From NCBI GenBank assembly GCA_001312325.1, contig BBDJ01000001.1, positions 186,001 through 250,000 on the forward strand: 64,000 bases of DNA, in the 5' to 3' direction. Shown in pieces: positions 30,682 to 41,423 of the stretch. The stretch comes from Lysinibacillus pakistanensis (lineage in GTDB: Bacteria; Bacillota; Bacilli; Bacillales_A; Planococcaceae). How positions within the stretch are numbered: position 1 is the first letter of the stretch; each line of letters begins with the position of its first letter. A program made the position numbers and the translations under genes. The notes under the pieces are model-generated. The model was given only the letters and a program-made list of their open reading frames with translations. It was not told the DNA's origin and did no database searches.

Positions 30682-31923
30682 ATCCAGACCTTGGACAAGT
30701 TTGAGTATGATTGTGCTAGCGATACTAATCGGCGTGAATGCTTATTTTGTATTTAAAGATGACAGTAAGGTTGCTCGTTCCTATTTTATCGATGAATTCC
30801 AAAGAGCTACTGTTGGTGATCGCGTAGAAACAATCAAAAAGGATGCAATAGTTGCTCCAGCACAAACATATACCATCTCCGCAGATGCAAAAAGCCTTTC
30901 TGCAATCGATGTAAAACGTGGCCAGGAAGTTCGCAGCAGCGATGTACTAGCTACCTATAAAACAGAAGAAGTTGACGATGAATTAACAAAGTTTGAAGCT
31001 GAGCGTGATGCTTATGAAACGGAATTAAATGATCTAGAATCCGCTTTAGCACAGATAGAATCAGAATATGGTGGGCAAAGCAAACCTAAAAGCTCTATCG
31101 ATACAGATCAAATTAGTGATAAGCTAAATGTCACGGTTAAATTAGAATTAGGCCAGCAAAATTCTCCTTCTTCTGCAGTGGCGATATTAAATCGTCATAT
31201 CGCAGAGGCAACTAGACAAGTAGCATTAATGGATGCACAAATAGCCCAAATTCAGGCACGCCAAGGTGTTATCAGCCCAGTTGACGGCGTTATCTCAAAC
31301 ATAATCGAAGAAGCTGGTACAGTCACATTTGAAATTTATTCATTAGAAAAATCCATGCTTGCCTATTTATCTGAGGATGAATGGCAGAAGGTAAAGGATG
31401 GACAAACTGTTAATTTTGACTTGCAACATTATGAGGATGATTTATCTGGCATTGTGCTTCAAAAACAACTAATCGCGACTAATAATGAATCGCATTGGGC
31501 GAATGAATTAGCTAAATCAGTAAAGCTACCACAGCCTTCAAGCTATGAGGTCATATTGCAGCAGGACAATGTTTTAGACAACATTCCATTCTCTACAGTT
31601 GGTCAGGCCTCCATTATTGTAAATGAAGCCTTTGATGCCTATAAAATTGATTCTACTTGGGTAAAGTCCACAAAGAAGGGCCAACAGAGTGTTTATATGA
31701 TTGGTGAAGACGGTAAGATTCGTCTTGAGGATATAGATGTTGCCTTCAAAACGGCAGATGCTACAATTTTACAGGCTATATGGAAGCTGGGACACCGATG
31801 ATTGATAATGAAAAACGTAATATCTTAGCCCGTACCTTCCGTTCTATGCCAGTAAAAAGGATTAAATGGCAACAGTTTAAAGAAATAGGATGGAAAGACT
31901 ATGTAAAATATATTGTCTTTTAA
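30665..31923 (+). CDS. HlyD-family membrane-fusion/adaptor protein, one frame break
   Basis: About 419 residues: one N-terminal transmembrane helix (MIVLAILIGVNAYFVF), a biotinyl-lipoyl-like hairpin (IVAPAQTYTISADAKSLSAI and VKRGQEVRSSDVLATYKTEE), a long coiled coil (DDELTKFEAERDAYETELND onward), the second lipoyl half (RQGVISPVDGVISNIIEEAG) and a beta-barrel. Such proteins link a membrane transporter or sensor with the cell exterior. The start is ATGATG at 30665 after AAGGGGG. The frame breaks near 31779, where CAGGCTAT lacks one G; adding it gives LQGYMEAGTPMIDNEKRNIL and extends the protein to the stop at 31921. There is no ABC ATPase beside it, so the partner is the preceding membrane protein. 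Confidence 0.75.
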
Positions 31924-31930
31924 CATATCA

Positions 31931-31959
31931 AAAACCTCCCTGTAAGCTAGGGAGGTTTT
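31931..31959. terminator. Bidirectional terminator between convergent genes
   Basis: AAAACCTCCCT and AGGGAGGTTTT form a perfect 11-bp stem around GTAAGCT, with T-rich flanks both ways, between the adaptor gene stop (31923) and the SLH gene stop (31981). Confidence 0.85.
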
Positions 31960-31980
31960 CTTGTTAGCTATTAATCCCTT

Positions 31981-33475
31981 TTAATAAAAAGGTGTATTCT
32001 TCATTTGTTCTTCTGTTGCAAACTCATAATACATCGTTGTGACTCCGCTTACTTCATAGATCATGCCATGAACATAGAGCTTCTCACCTTTTGTACCAGT
32101 TAGACGAATAGAGAAAAGCGAATCCTCTTTAGCTACTCCCTTAATCGTAACACCCCCTGGTGAAAGCTCCGCATCGATGATTTGATGATCATATCTTGCT
32201 CCTGTATATTGTTCTACTTTTATATCCTTTACTGTGAAGCCAATATCACTCATTGAAATAAATGCACTGTTTATTTCAACTGCGGACGTTGTATATATAT
32301 CATAGCCGCTCGATTCGGCATGAATTCCAACTCGTACTGATTGACCTTTACCGTCTGATAATGTTGCAATATAATCACCTGCTTGTAACAGCTTTAGCTC
32401 ATGGCTTCCACCTTTCGGAATCATTTCTTCTTCCCAGCCCTCAAAATTCACTGGCTGATAGCTGTATACTTTTTCACTTACAGCATGTCCTTCAGCCGTT
32501 GTTAGCTGAATGTTTTTTTGGATCAAAGCCTAAATCCTCCTCCAACAGCATTGCTATGCCTGGAGTCACCTCATCGGATTGCTGGCAATTCATCTGAAGC
32601 TTACCATCTACTTTGCTGACAGTAACTTTATATTTCATCATCTCTATCATTTCAAAATTTTCTTCATTATCGATATTGTAGCCCATTAGCATAAAATAGC
32701 CTGATCCTTCTCGTAATGCCTCAATTTTCACTTCATTATTAGTTTGATACATACGGAAAGATTCATGCTCACCATCTATCGACTGATTATCTGTTGCATA
32801 TGCTTCAATAAAATTAGAATCAAGATCTTTTGCCGTAAACGTTTGGGTCACTCGTTTAGCCTGCATAGCCTCCATACGCTGAATAAATACTGCAAGCTGT
32901 GAACGTTTTACAGTCTCCTTTAATCCAAACTTTGTTGGCGTAATCCCCTTCGTTATCTGATTTTCAAACAATGGCGCTATCGCATAATAAGCTTCGGAAT
33001 ATTTCACAATATCAGTAAAGGGTAAATCATCCACGTCAGTGCTTTCTAACTGGTAAGCAGCCGTTAACATTTGTGCTAATTGTTCACGTGTAATAGCTTG
33101 ATTGACACCAAAGCTACCATCAGCCAAGCCTAGTAACGCCCCTTTATTTGCCAAGGCTGCAATAGCTCCATAATAGTCGTCACTCGGCTTAACATCAGTA
33201 AATTTAGGGTCTTCTACATTCTTTGTATCTAAATGTAATACATTGGCCACAATTTTCGCAGCCTGTCCACGCGTAACATCAGCAAATGGTTTAAATGTAC
33301 CATCCGCATATCCTTTTATAATCCCCTGCACCGCCAAGTCCTTTACAGCAGCCCCATATTCCTGTGTATAATCAACATCCGTAAATTTTTCTGCTGCCTG
33401 TGCAGTCGGTACCACAATAGCACTTGTTGTTAGAGCAGCAATTAATGCGCCCTGAAATAAAGTATGCTTCTTCAC
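31981..33475 (-). CDS. SLH surface protein with unknown C-terminal domain, one frame break
   Basis: About 498 residues. Signal peptide (MKKHTLFQGALIAALTTSA to TAQAAE), three N-terminal SLH repeats (FTDVDYTQEYGAAVKDLAV, FTDVKPSDDYYGAIAALAN, FTDIVKYSEAYYAIAPLFE), then about 290 residues of beta-rich sequence in two halves, without a family I know. The middle has YMLMGYN-like and DEENFEMIEMMKYKVTV segments; the end has YVHGMIYEVSGVTTMYYEFA. One frame break at T7 (32513-32519): six bases read GFDPKNIQLTTAEGHAV. It is directly downstream of the S-layer gene but separated by a strong terminator, so it is probably transcribed on its own. Confidence 0.75.
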
Positions 33476-33600
33476 CAGTTCAACTCCTCAACACGTTTTA
33501 TCTATTTTACTATGATAATACGTGTAAGAGAAACCAAAAGTTTCATAATATACCAACACAACACTGATAGCCCAGCTTTTCTAGTATTTTAACCAGAAAA

Positions 33601-33640
33601 AAACAGTGGAGCGTTCGATTTACTCGAATCTCCACTGTTT
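33601..33640 (-). terminator. Strong terminator of the S-layer gene
   Basis: AAACAGTGGAG and CTCCACTGTTT are perfect 11-bp arms with further pairing in the loop (TTCGA/TCGAA); a run of T follows on the minus strand. It lies 12 bases after the S-layer stop. Confidence 0.9.
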
Positions 33641-33652
33641 AGAAAAACTATC

Positions 33653-36600
33653 TTATTTATTGAAGTCCTGTTTTGCTGTCACTTTTACAGGTGTTGCACT
33701 TTGACCACCAATGTTCACACGAGCATTGAATACGTCGTTTGCTTTACCTGTAGCAGCTGCAGTATCAGTACCGTTATTGCTGAATACTACTTCACCAGAA
33801 ACTTTAGATAAAGTTAAAGTTGTAGCAGCAGTTGCAACACCGTTGAATGTTGCTTTACCTTTGTTAGCACCATTCTCATCAACTTGTGCCATTACACCGT
33901 ATTGGTCAGTAACAACTACGTCCACTAAACCGAAGAATGCATCTAAATTGAATGTTGTATCTACATTGTAAGAGTGAGTTGTTACAAGGTTCACAGATTC
34001 ACCTGCAATAAAGTTAGCAGCTTTGTTGTTTTCTACAACAGCTACTTTTTCAACTTTAGGTGCAACGTTAGAGAAAGTTACATCTTTAACGATTTCTTCA
34101 CCTGTAGCATTGATTGTAATTGTTACTTTTGCAGTTGCTGTTTTTGCATCTTTATCAAACACTACATTCGCAGCGTCAGTAGTCGTAATATTACCATCAG
34201 CTACACTTGTAAGAACTGCTGATTTTACAGTGTAATCAGAGCCAGCTGAAAGTGTAACTTCTCCACCAGTTGCTGTTACAGCTTTTACTACGATATCTTT
34301 ACCATAACCAGCTGGGATAGCACCATCAGTTACATAGATAGGTTTGATATCTTCTACTTTATAAGAAGTGAATGAGCTATCTTTTACTACTGAGAATTGT
34401 TTTGAGTAAGAGCTTGCTTCGTTAGCAGTGTTGTCTGCAATTTTTACAAGCTTAAATGTAACGTTTGCAGTCGTTTTCGTAGCGCCTGCTTTGTATTCTA
34501 CTGTAATTTTGTTGTTAGCAGCATTTTTAATTTCACCAGTTACAGTAAATGGTGCATCAGCATCTGTAAATGCTTTAATTGTGTAGTCTGCAGTTGCAAG
34601 TTTTGCAAGAAGTTCGTCTGTAGAAATTACTTGACCAAATTGATCCTCTACTACGATGTCTTTTGCTGAGATGTCAACTTTAGCACCTGTAAGTTCACGG
34701 ATAGATGTGCTTACTTTGCTATCTAAGCCAGTAATTACTTTAGGTGCAGTTGCAGCTTTAGGAATAACTGTTTGTGTAGCCACTTTACCAGTTGAAGAAG
34801 TAACAACAACTGTTACAGGTGTGTTTTCTACTACGCCAGCGCCTGCTACTTTTGCATAAAGCTCACCGTCTTTTTCAAATAAAGTACCGCCAGTAATTGT
34901 TATACCTTTAGTGCCGTTTAATGCAGTAGCTTCTTTAATAGCATTGCCTTGTTTATCTAATACAGATAATGGGAATAAAATATCTGCTCCAGCAGTGACA
35001 ACTTTTGTTGGCGCTCCTAATGTAACTGAATCAGCACGTACACCCTCAGCTACCTTCACTGCAGTTTGACCGTTTTTCCCAGTTGCTTTAGCAATCACGA
35101 TTACGTTTGTGTCACCTGCTGCTACGATATTTGTAACAGGTAATACGATTACATCTTTTCCGTCGATAGTTTGTTTTTCAAACGCACCGAATGTTGCAAC
35201 AGCTTGGTTTGTGTTTGTTACAAGAACCTCAGAATTTGCTCCATTTAAACGGTTAAGATCAGTAATTTCTTTACCATATTGATCCTTTACAGTAACAGGA
35301 AGATAGAATTTATCTTTTGCTAAATTAACATCTTCACTGAATGCTTTGCCATCTTTATTATAAAGAGCGCCAATAGTAATATCAGATGCTACAGTTTTAG
35401 CAGAAACTGTTACAGTTTTAGTAGTTGTTGTTGCAGTTTGACCGTGGATAGCAGTCACAACTACTTTATCGCCTTCTTTAAGTCCAGCAGCTTTTGTAAT
35501 TGTGATAGAGCCATCTGCATTTGCAACAGCTGAATCAGCGCCTGCAGCAGTTAATGTTAAAGCAGAAGCATTAAGCTTTGTAATATCTTCACCATATTGG
35601 TTTTTTTACTTGGAAGCCAACTGTAGCTGTTGTGTTGCTTGTAGATGGTGCTACTTCACCAAGAATTTCAATACCAGCAACTTTTTCATCTTCCGTTTTC
35701 ACAGTGCCAGTTACTGCTTGTTCAGCAACGCCAGATACGCTAACTGTGAATTCGCCTTTTGTAATTTTGCTAGTTAATTCAATTGTTGCAACAGTTTTGT
35801 CTTCGTTCCATGTAATAGAAGTAAAGTTAGATTTGAAGCCATCTTTTTTTAAGCTCAAATTTAGCTTTTTCTGTTTCAACTGGTTTGTTGAATGTTACTG
35901 CTAATGTTTTTGCATTGACTGCATCAACAGTTTTTACTTTTAACTCAGTTACATATGTAACTACAGCTGAATAAGTTTTACCATCAATTACAAACTCTAC
36001 ATTTGTTTCTTTATTTTCTGGAAGTGGAGTTGGTAATGTTACTGTATGTTTTTTTTGTCATCAGAAAGTGTAACTTCTAATGTAGTTGCATCGACAACTT
36101 TAGCTTCTTTAACAGTTAAAGGTGCTTCTTCACCGATGTTAGAAATTGTACGGTGTAAGAATGATGCAAATTGACCGCGTGTTAATGTGTTTTTAGGATT
36201 GAACGCTTTCACGTTTGTAAGTCCAGCATATTCTAACGCGATGATTGCTTCACGATTTTCAGTAGCTGTAGCTTTGTCTAAATCAGTGATTGTTGATTTG
36301 AAGTCAGATTCTTTATAATCTGCCACTAGATCTACGTTATAAACCGTTTTGATAGCACGTACTAAAACAACTGCCATTTGCTCACGGTTCATGTTATTTG
36401 TATGCATTAATTGGTTATTTGAGCCTTTGAATACGCCAGCATCTTTTACAAGAGCTGCATATTGTAATAACTCTTTGTCTGGAGCTGTTGTTGGTAGGTC
36501 AGTGAAGCGTGCTTCTGTAGCATAATCTGTAGGAATCTCATAGTTTTCAGATACTAACCATTTCCCTAAGAATTTTGTTACGTTCCCACGAGTAACAACT

Positions 36601-36791
36601 GCATTTGGCTTGAATGTTCCATCTGGATAACCAGCTACAATTTTAGCATCTGCTAATGCTAAGATAGCCTCCTTGTGGTCACTTGATTCAATATCAGAAA
36701 AGCTTGCTGCGCTTGCTACTGGTACGATTGCTGATGCTACTAGGGCTGCTGATGCTGCGCCGACAACCCACTTACTATATTTTTGTTTCAT
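33653..36791 (-). CDS. S-layer protein with three N-terminal SLH domains, frame breaks
   Basis: Large exported protein of about 1,045 residues, the likely lattice protein. Signal peptide MKQKYSKWVVGAASAALVAS to ASA resembles that of Lysinibacillus sphaericus S-layer proteins. Three SLH repeats follow (SFSDIESSDHKEAILALAD, FTDLPTTAPDKELLQYAAL, FNPKNTLTRGQFASFLHRT), then Ig-like beta domains rich in T, V, K and A with almost no Cys. AGGAGG 9 bases upstream selects the ATG at 36791, not the in-frame codon at 36821. It has its own promoter and terminator, as expected for a very abundant product. Frame breaks are at T8 (36049-36056), T7 (35844-35850) and T7 (35601-35607). Loss of this gene in a living lineage would be possible, but the pattern matches the window-wide indels. 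Confidence 0.82.
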
Positions 36792-36840
36792 ATGCAATAA
36801 CCTCCTAGATAAATTAGCCACTTTTGGTGACTACGAATCT

Positions 36841-36870
36841 ATTATAAGATTACAAGATAATAAATTTCAA
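36841..36870 (-). promoter_or_regulatory. Sigma-A promoter of the S-layer gene
   Basis: Minus strand: TTGAAA (-35), 18 bases, TATAAT (-10), leading to a leader of about 40 bases and then AGGAGG and the S-layer ATG. A second promoter further upstream is possible but not seen. Confidence 0.7.
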
Positions 36871-36944
36871 AGGGAAAGATTTGGAATGAAATATGTGGTA
36901 ACGTTAGATTTATAGAGGGTTTATAACCATATTTTACTTAAAAA

Positions 36945-36961
36945 GATGGGGAGCACCCATC
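36945..36961 (-). terminator. Hairpin with T-run upstream of the S-layer promoter
   Basis: GATGGG and CCCATC arms around a 5-base loop are followed by TTTTT on the minus strand. No minus-strand gene lies immediately upstream, so it would end a short transcript from the 36962-37282 region or insulate the S-layer promoter. Confidence 0.5.
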
Positions 36962-37282
36962 CTTAAAATTAACATACAAACCTTACTGCCATGCGAAAAA
37001 TATACCATATTGCCCATGTCATTTTTACCAACTAATTTTCGACAAAAATCGACTTTTGCCCATTATTTAGTAAAAATCCACTGGTGAACAATTCGTGAAT
37101 TTACGTTACAATAAGGTAGGTAATTTATTCATGCATTTCCTTGATTATATTAGAACTTTCTAGCAGTTTTGCAGATTATCAAGTATTTTGGATGTTTTAA
37201 ACCGTTTATAGCGGTATAAGCATTGTATATGGCAATCTTCACAGATGCATTTACAATAAATAAGAGATGGGGATTTGAAGGA
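36962..37282. other. Divergent intergenic region between the S-layer and MBOAT genes
   Basis: About 320 A/T-rich bases. It must hold the promoter of the plus-strand acetyltransferase operon. GAGATGGGGA at 37264-37273 is the likely ribosome binding site. The small minus-strand frame at 37160-37372 lacks any support. Nothing else is recognised. Confidence 0.4.
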
Positions 37283-38707
37283 ATGGTTTTTAGTAGCCTT
37301 ATTTTTTTTATATGTCTTTTTGCCATTAGTGCTCATTGTGTACTTCATCTCTCCAAAGATGTTACGCAACATGATTTTACTATTGGCTAGCCTATTCTTT
37401 TACGCATGGGGCGAACCAAAATATGTACTTTTAATGATGATTTCGATTTTACTTAACTATATTTTGGGCATAGTCATTGAAAATACGATTTCGCAGTCTA
37501 AACGAAAAGCCCTTCTTTGGTTAGTAATTTTCAGTAACTTAGCTATTCTAGGCTATTACAAATATGCCGGCTTTTTTGTGGACATCATAAACAACTATTT
37601 AGAGGAAGCAATTGAATGGCAGGCTGTACCTCTTCCAATTGGCATTTCATTCTACACGTTCCAGGCTCTTAGCTATGTAATTGATGTTTATCGAAAGGAT
37701 GTTAAAGCCCAACGTAACTTTTTGGACTTATCACTCTTCATTACATTGTTTCCTCAGCTTGTGGCAGGACCGATTGTACGCTACCAAACAGTTGCAGAGC
37801 AAATTAAAAAACGACTCTCCACAGCGGAGGACTGGATGATTGGTACCCGTCGTTTTGTACAAGGTTAGCTAAAAAAAGTATTGATTGCCAATCCAATGGG
37901 CGAGGTTGCTGATCATGTCTTTAGTTTATCAGGCGGAGATTTAACAACAGGGACTGCGTGGATAGGAATTCTAGCGTACTCGCTTCAAATTTATTTTGAT
38001 TTCTCAGGCTATAGTGATATGGCCATCGGGTTAGCGAGGATATTTGGCTTTAAATTTGAGGAGAACTTTAACTATCCGTATATTGCCCAATCAGTAACAG
38101 ACTTCTGGCGTCGCTGGCATATATCACTCAGTAGCTGGTTTAGAGATTATGTTTATTTCCCACTTGGTGGCAGCCGTGTTAGCATGAATGGAAGCTTTAT
38201 CGAAATCTATTAATAGTTTGGACATTAACAGGCTTTTGGCACGGAGCTAGCTGGACGTTTATGGCATGGGGCTTTTATTATGGACTATTAATTTGCCTTG
38301 AAAAATGGGTACTTTTAAAATGGCTAGAACGTATACCTCGTTTCCTACGCCATATTTATATACTTATTATTGTGATGATCGGCTGGGTATTCTTTAGAGC
38401 GAATGACTTTACATATGCTTTTAGCTTTATCAAAACGATGTTTGGACTATCCGATGCAGCACTTTATAATTATGAAACGATATTACTAACAAAGGATTAT
38501 GCAGTTTATTTTGTCATTGCCATTATTTTCGCAATGCCAATCTATCGACTATATCAAGCTTGGAGTGAACAAAGAGCTACTAGTTCTCTAACATTTGATT
38601 GGAGCCTACGTCTTGGACAAACAATTTACTATGGTGCACTGTTACTCTTTATCACAATGTTTTTAGTCAACGCAACACATAATCCATTTATATACTTTAG
38701 ATTCTAG
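37283..38707 (+). CDS. MBOAT O-acyltransferase (AlgI/PatA-like), frame breaks
   Basis: Polytopic membrane O-acyltransferase of about 475 residues that passes acetyl groups across the membrane to a partner enzyme. Family marks are [53 protein letters not shown] and the catalytic-His segment [12 protein letters not shown] choose the ATG at 37283 because it gives [18 protein letters not shown], the standard AlgI start, once the T8 run at 37302-37309 is read as seven; the alternative is a TTG at 37275 in the uncorrected frame. Further breaks: paired indels near 37866-37880 (TAG appears, restored [11 protein letters not shown]) and a missing A near 38187. Bacillus anthracis PatA proteins of this type acetylate the secondary cell wall polysaccharide, which fits the S-layer neighbour. 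Confidence 0.85.
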
Positions 38708-38717
38708 GTGGGACAGC

Positions 38718-39900
38718 ATGCGAAAAATTCAAATGTTTCTATTACCAATAACCTTTTTTTTGCATCATTTTCGGTGGTCTCGTCATACATGCTATGACTG
38801 TGGATCGTAAACAGTCAGAAATGGAAAATCGTCCATTAGAAACTGCCAATCTATCCCCTAGCTCACAGGAAATCTTCTCTGGCGCATGGTCAAAACAGGT
38901 AGAATCCTATATTTCTGATCAATTTCCTGCCCGTGATACATGGATGCGTAATTATGTGCATTTCCAGCGAGCAATTGGCAAAACCTATTTAAACGATAAG
39001 TACGCAGTAGACGATACTAGTGGCTGGATTATTTCAAAGCCAGCCCCAGCAAAATCTGATGAGGAACTTGCTGCCTTTGCCAATGATTTGCGAAAGCTCA
39101 GTGAGGGATTAGCTGAAAAAGAAATTCCGTTTACGTTTTACTCACTGCCAGCGAAGGCAACTTACTCACGGGAGCCAAGTCCTAGCTATATGCCAGAGGA
39201 TGCTGGAATAGCCAATAATGAGCGCTTACATAAGCTTGTTACGGCTGCTGGCATCGACAATATCCGTCTCTATGATGAAATGAAGACTGGCTTCTCTGCA
39301 GAACAGTACTTCTTTAAAACAGATCATCACTGGACTATGCGTGGTGCATACACAGGCTACGAGGCACTAATAAAAACAATGAGCGAGCGACTTGGTGAAG
39401 CCATTCAGCCCATTCCCTACAAGGAAGACAACGCCTATTGCTTACCCAATAAGTTTGCTGGCTCCTGGAATAAAATCTTATACATGACCGTTGATAACCA
39501 CGATCAAATTTGCTACAACGAGCCACCTTCGTTTGCAACACAATTCACAATCTATGACGGTACAATCGAAGGAGGCATAACGGCCCCATACGAAGCTGTA
39601 TATGGTCGCGCAAAAAAAATGAGCCCTGACACAGTCGTAAATTATGCAGATGCCTATAGCAGAGACTTTGCAGAGCTGACAATAGTTAATGAAGACTATG
39701 ACAGTGATAAACATATTGTTGTCATCAAAGATTCCTATTTTAATGCTATTCAATTTCATGTAGCTAGCCATTTTAAAAAGCTAACTATTTTGGATTTACG
39801 ATACTTGGAAAAGGATATTATTCCATATTTACAAAATCTACATCCAGATTATGTCGTGCTAGCATACAATGATCGAAATTTAAAATTAATGCCAGAATGA
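38718..39900 (+). CDS. DHHW-family acetyltransferase partner (AlgJ/PatB-like), one frame break
   Basis: About 393 residues: one N-terminal transmembrane helix (MRKIQMFLLPITFFCIIFGG) and an extracytoplasmic SGNH/AlgJ-like domain with the DHHW signature FFKTDHHWTMRGAYTGYEAL and the C-terminal VVIKDSYFNAIQFHVASHF. It probably accepts acetyl groups from the preceding MBOAT protein and transfers them to a cell-surface polysaccharide. Ribosome binding site AGGTGGG, ATG at 38718, 10 bases after the MBOAT stop, so an operon. A T8 run (38754-38761) breaks the frame in the membrane helix; seven restores it. The order MBOAT then DHHW/SGNH matches known O-acetylation pairs. Confidence 0.85.
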
Positions 39901-39913
39901 TTTACTTTGTAAA

Positions 39914-40018
39914 CTAGTGGCGGTATTTTTACTTTTACCAGCGATTGTGTTGAGGTTACCGGCGATATTAAAACTTCTAGCGGCGATCTCGGTAAAACTA
40001 CTGGCGATGATACAAAAA
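39914..40018. repeat. Degenerate 21-bp tandem repeat, five units
   Basis: Five consecutive 21-base units start at 39914, 39935, 39956, 39977 and 39998. The GGCGAT core recurs at exactly 21-base spacing (GCGGT in the first unit). The array lies between the DHHW gene stop and its terminator, outside the gene. It could be read as a 7-residue repeat (TSGD-type) but has no start codon or ribosome binding site of its own. Confidence 0.8.
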
Positions 40019-40020
40019 AG

Positions 40021-40057
40021 CAGTGATTTCTACTTTAAAAGAAATCACTGTTTTTTT
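40021..40057. terminator. Terminator of the MBOAT-DHHW operon
   Basis: CAGTGATTTCT and AGAAATCACTG are perfect arms around ACTTTAAA, followed by seven T on the plus strand. It overlaps the end of the convergent acyltransferase gene and likely serves both. Confidence 0.85.
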
Positions 40058-41065
40058 ACTGTGTAGTACGTTTTTTTTATTTTCCCCACAATAAATTGAC
40101 TAAATGGCAGTAATGAAATGATTTTGGTCAACAGTAAACAAACAGCTAACGTCCATAGCAACAACAATGGTACACGGACTAGCGTACTATCGAAATGCTC
40201 TACAAACCAGCCAGTTGATAAACGCAAAACCTCCCAATGCATGAGATAAATCATAAACGCATATTGACTCAGCACTTTCACAGCTTTTGTATACGGTAAA
40301 GACTGCCCCCACGCAATCACAAACAGCACCATACTAATCACAAATGGTATTAAATCAAGACGCCTTGAATGCACCTCTACGTAACCTAAAAGCAAACGAA
40401 TATACAAAAAGACAGCAGACAGCACAACTAATATAAACGTAGCATATCGATATTTTCGAGCTAATGCTGCAATCTGTGCATAATAGATACCAATTGCATA
40501 GGCAACAGCAAAATAACCAAGCCAGCCCGTAAAGAAAAATCGTAGCCAAATACTATTTTCTTGAAAAATAGGATAGGGCAATAAAATCACAGTATGATGA
40601 ATAAGCGTAACCAACACACTTAATGGTAAAAACCATGCTATAGACCATTTAAAATGTGTTAGCAGCGTAAAGATCACATATAGCTGCATAATAACTACAA
40701 CAAACCAGCCAACAAACTCTCCATAAACAATATTATCAACATACTTTTCCCATAATAAACCCTTTCGATAAATCGACTCAACAACTAATGCATCGACAAA
40801 GGCCCATACTAAATAGGGAATAAGAATATACTGAATCCTACTCAACCAAAAATTCCTCGGTATATTTTCATGATAGCGATTAGCCAATATTAAAATAGAC
40901 AATACAATAAACGTCGGTGTCGCATAGCACAACGTAATCCTTAAAAAAAAGATAGATCGTCTGCTCTGGCTCTACCCCAACCTCCATAATAACCCATGAA
41001 GATGTGTGTAATAGTAAAATAGACAGACACGCCACCACACGTAGGTAATCCCACTCTTTAATCAC
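40045..41065 (-). CDS. Acyltransferase-3 family membrane protein, one frame break
   Basis: Integral membrane acyltransferase of about 340 residues with ten hydrophobic segments. The first helix carries the family His in ACLSILLLHTSSWVI and the N-terminus has DYLRVVACL, like OafA/WecH proteins that O-acylate surface glycans. The C-terminal half has SQYAFMIYLMHWEVLRLSTG, also typical. The start is GTG at 41065 after AGGAGA at 8 bases. An A8 run (40943-40950) breaks the frame near residue 40; the corrected sequence reads IYLFLRITLCYATPTFIVL. Substrate unknown; it could decorate the same polysaccharide as the adjacent MBOAT pair. Confidence 0.8.
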
Positions 41066-41194
41066 TACAACATTCTCCTAGTTCTTTTATCTCTCTTTTA
41101 AGCATGTCATATTTTGTCGATGATTGCAATGGTGATACTTGTAAGCTTGTTTTCTATGCTATAATTAGAGAGGTTACTATTATAGAGAGAGAAT

Positions 41195-41387
41195 CAATTA
41201 TGCCTCGGCATAATTGCGTCCGGAATCGACTTTGTGCTTACACAAAGAACTCCTTTCCGATTCCGTGACATCCGCCGGAGGCTTTAACTTCTTTCAGCAG
41301 GTGTATGGACACCCTCTGAAAAGTAGCATAAATTCGCATTCATCTCACCACCTATGTAGGTGTGAGGCTTCTGCTGAAAGAAGTTAA
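41195..41387. ncRNA. Highly structured non-coding element with nested hairpins
   Basis: About 193 bases made almost wholly of inverted repeats: CAATTATGCC/GGCATAATTG (41195-41216); CGGAATCG/CGATTCCG (41221-41265) enclosing CTTTGTG/CACAAAG; a perfect 17-bp pair TTAACTTCTTTCAGCAG (41284-41300) and its complement (41371-41387), enclosing GGTGT/ACACC (41300-41313) and CACCTA/TAGGTG. It lies 37 bases upstream of a small coiled-coil gene. There is no open frame. It may be a repeated intergenic (REP/MITE-like) element or a structured RNA; the sequence alone does not decide. Confidence 0.6.
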
Positions 41388-41423
41388 AATAGATAGATTT
41401 AAAATAGAAGAGAGGTGATAGGA

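Noticed and set aside
33711..35904. Plus-strand frames inside the S-layer gene
   Set aside because: They are antisense shadows of a strongly coding minus-strand gene, with no ribosome binding site or recognisable product.
37160..37372. Small minus-strand frame upstream of the S-layer gene
   Set aside because: It overlaps the 5' part of the MBOAT gene and shows no ribosome binding site or protein-like composition.
39914..40018. CRISPR array
   Set aside because: The units are contiguous 21-bp tandem repeats without spacers, and no cas gene is present.
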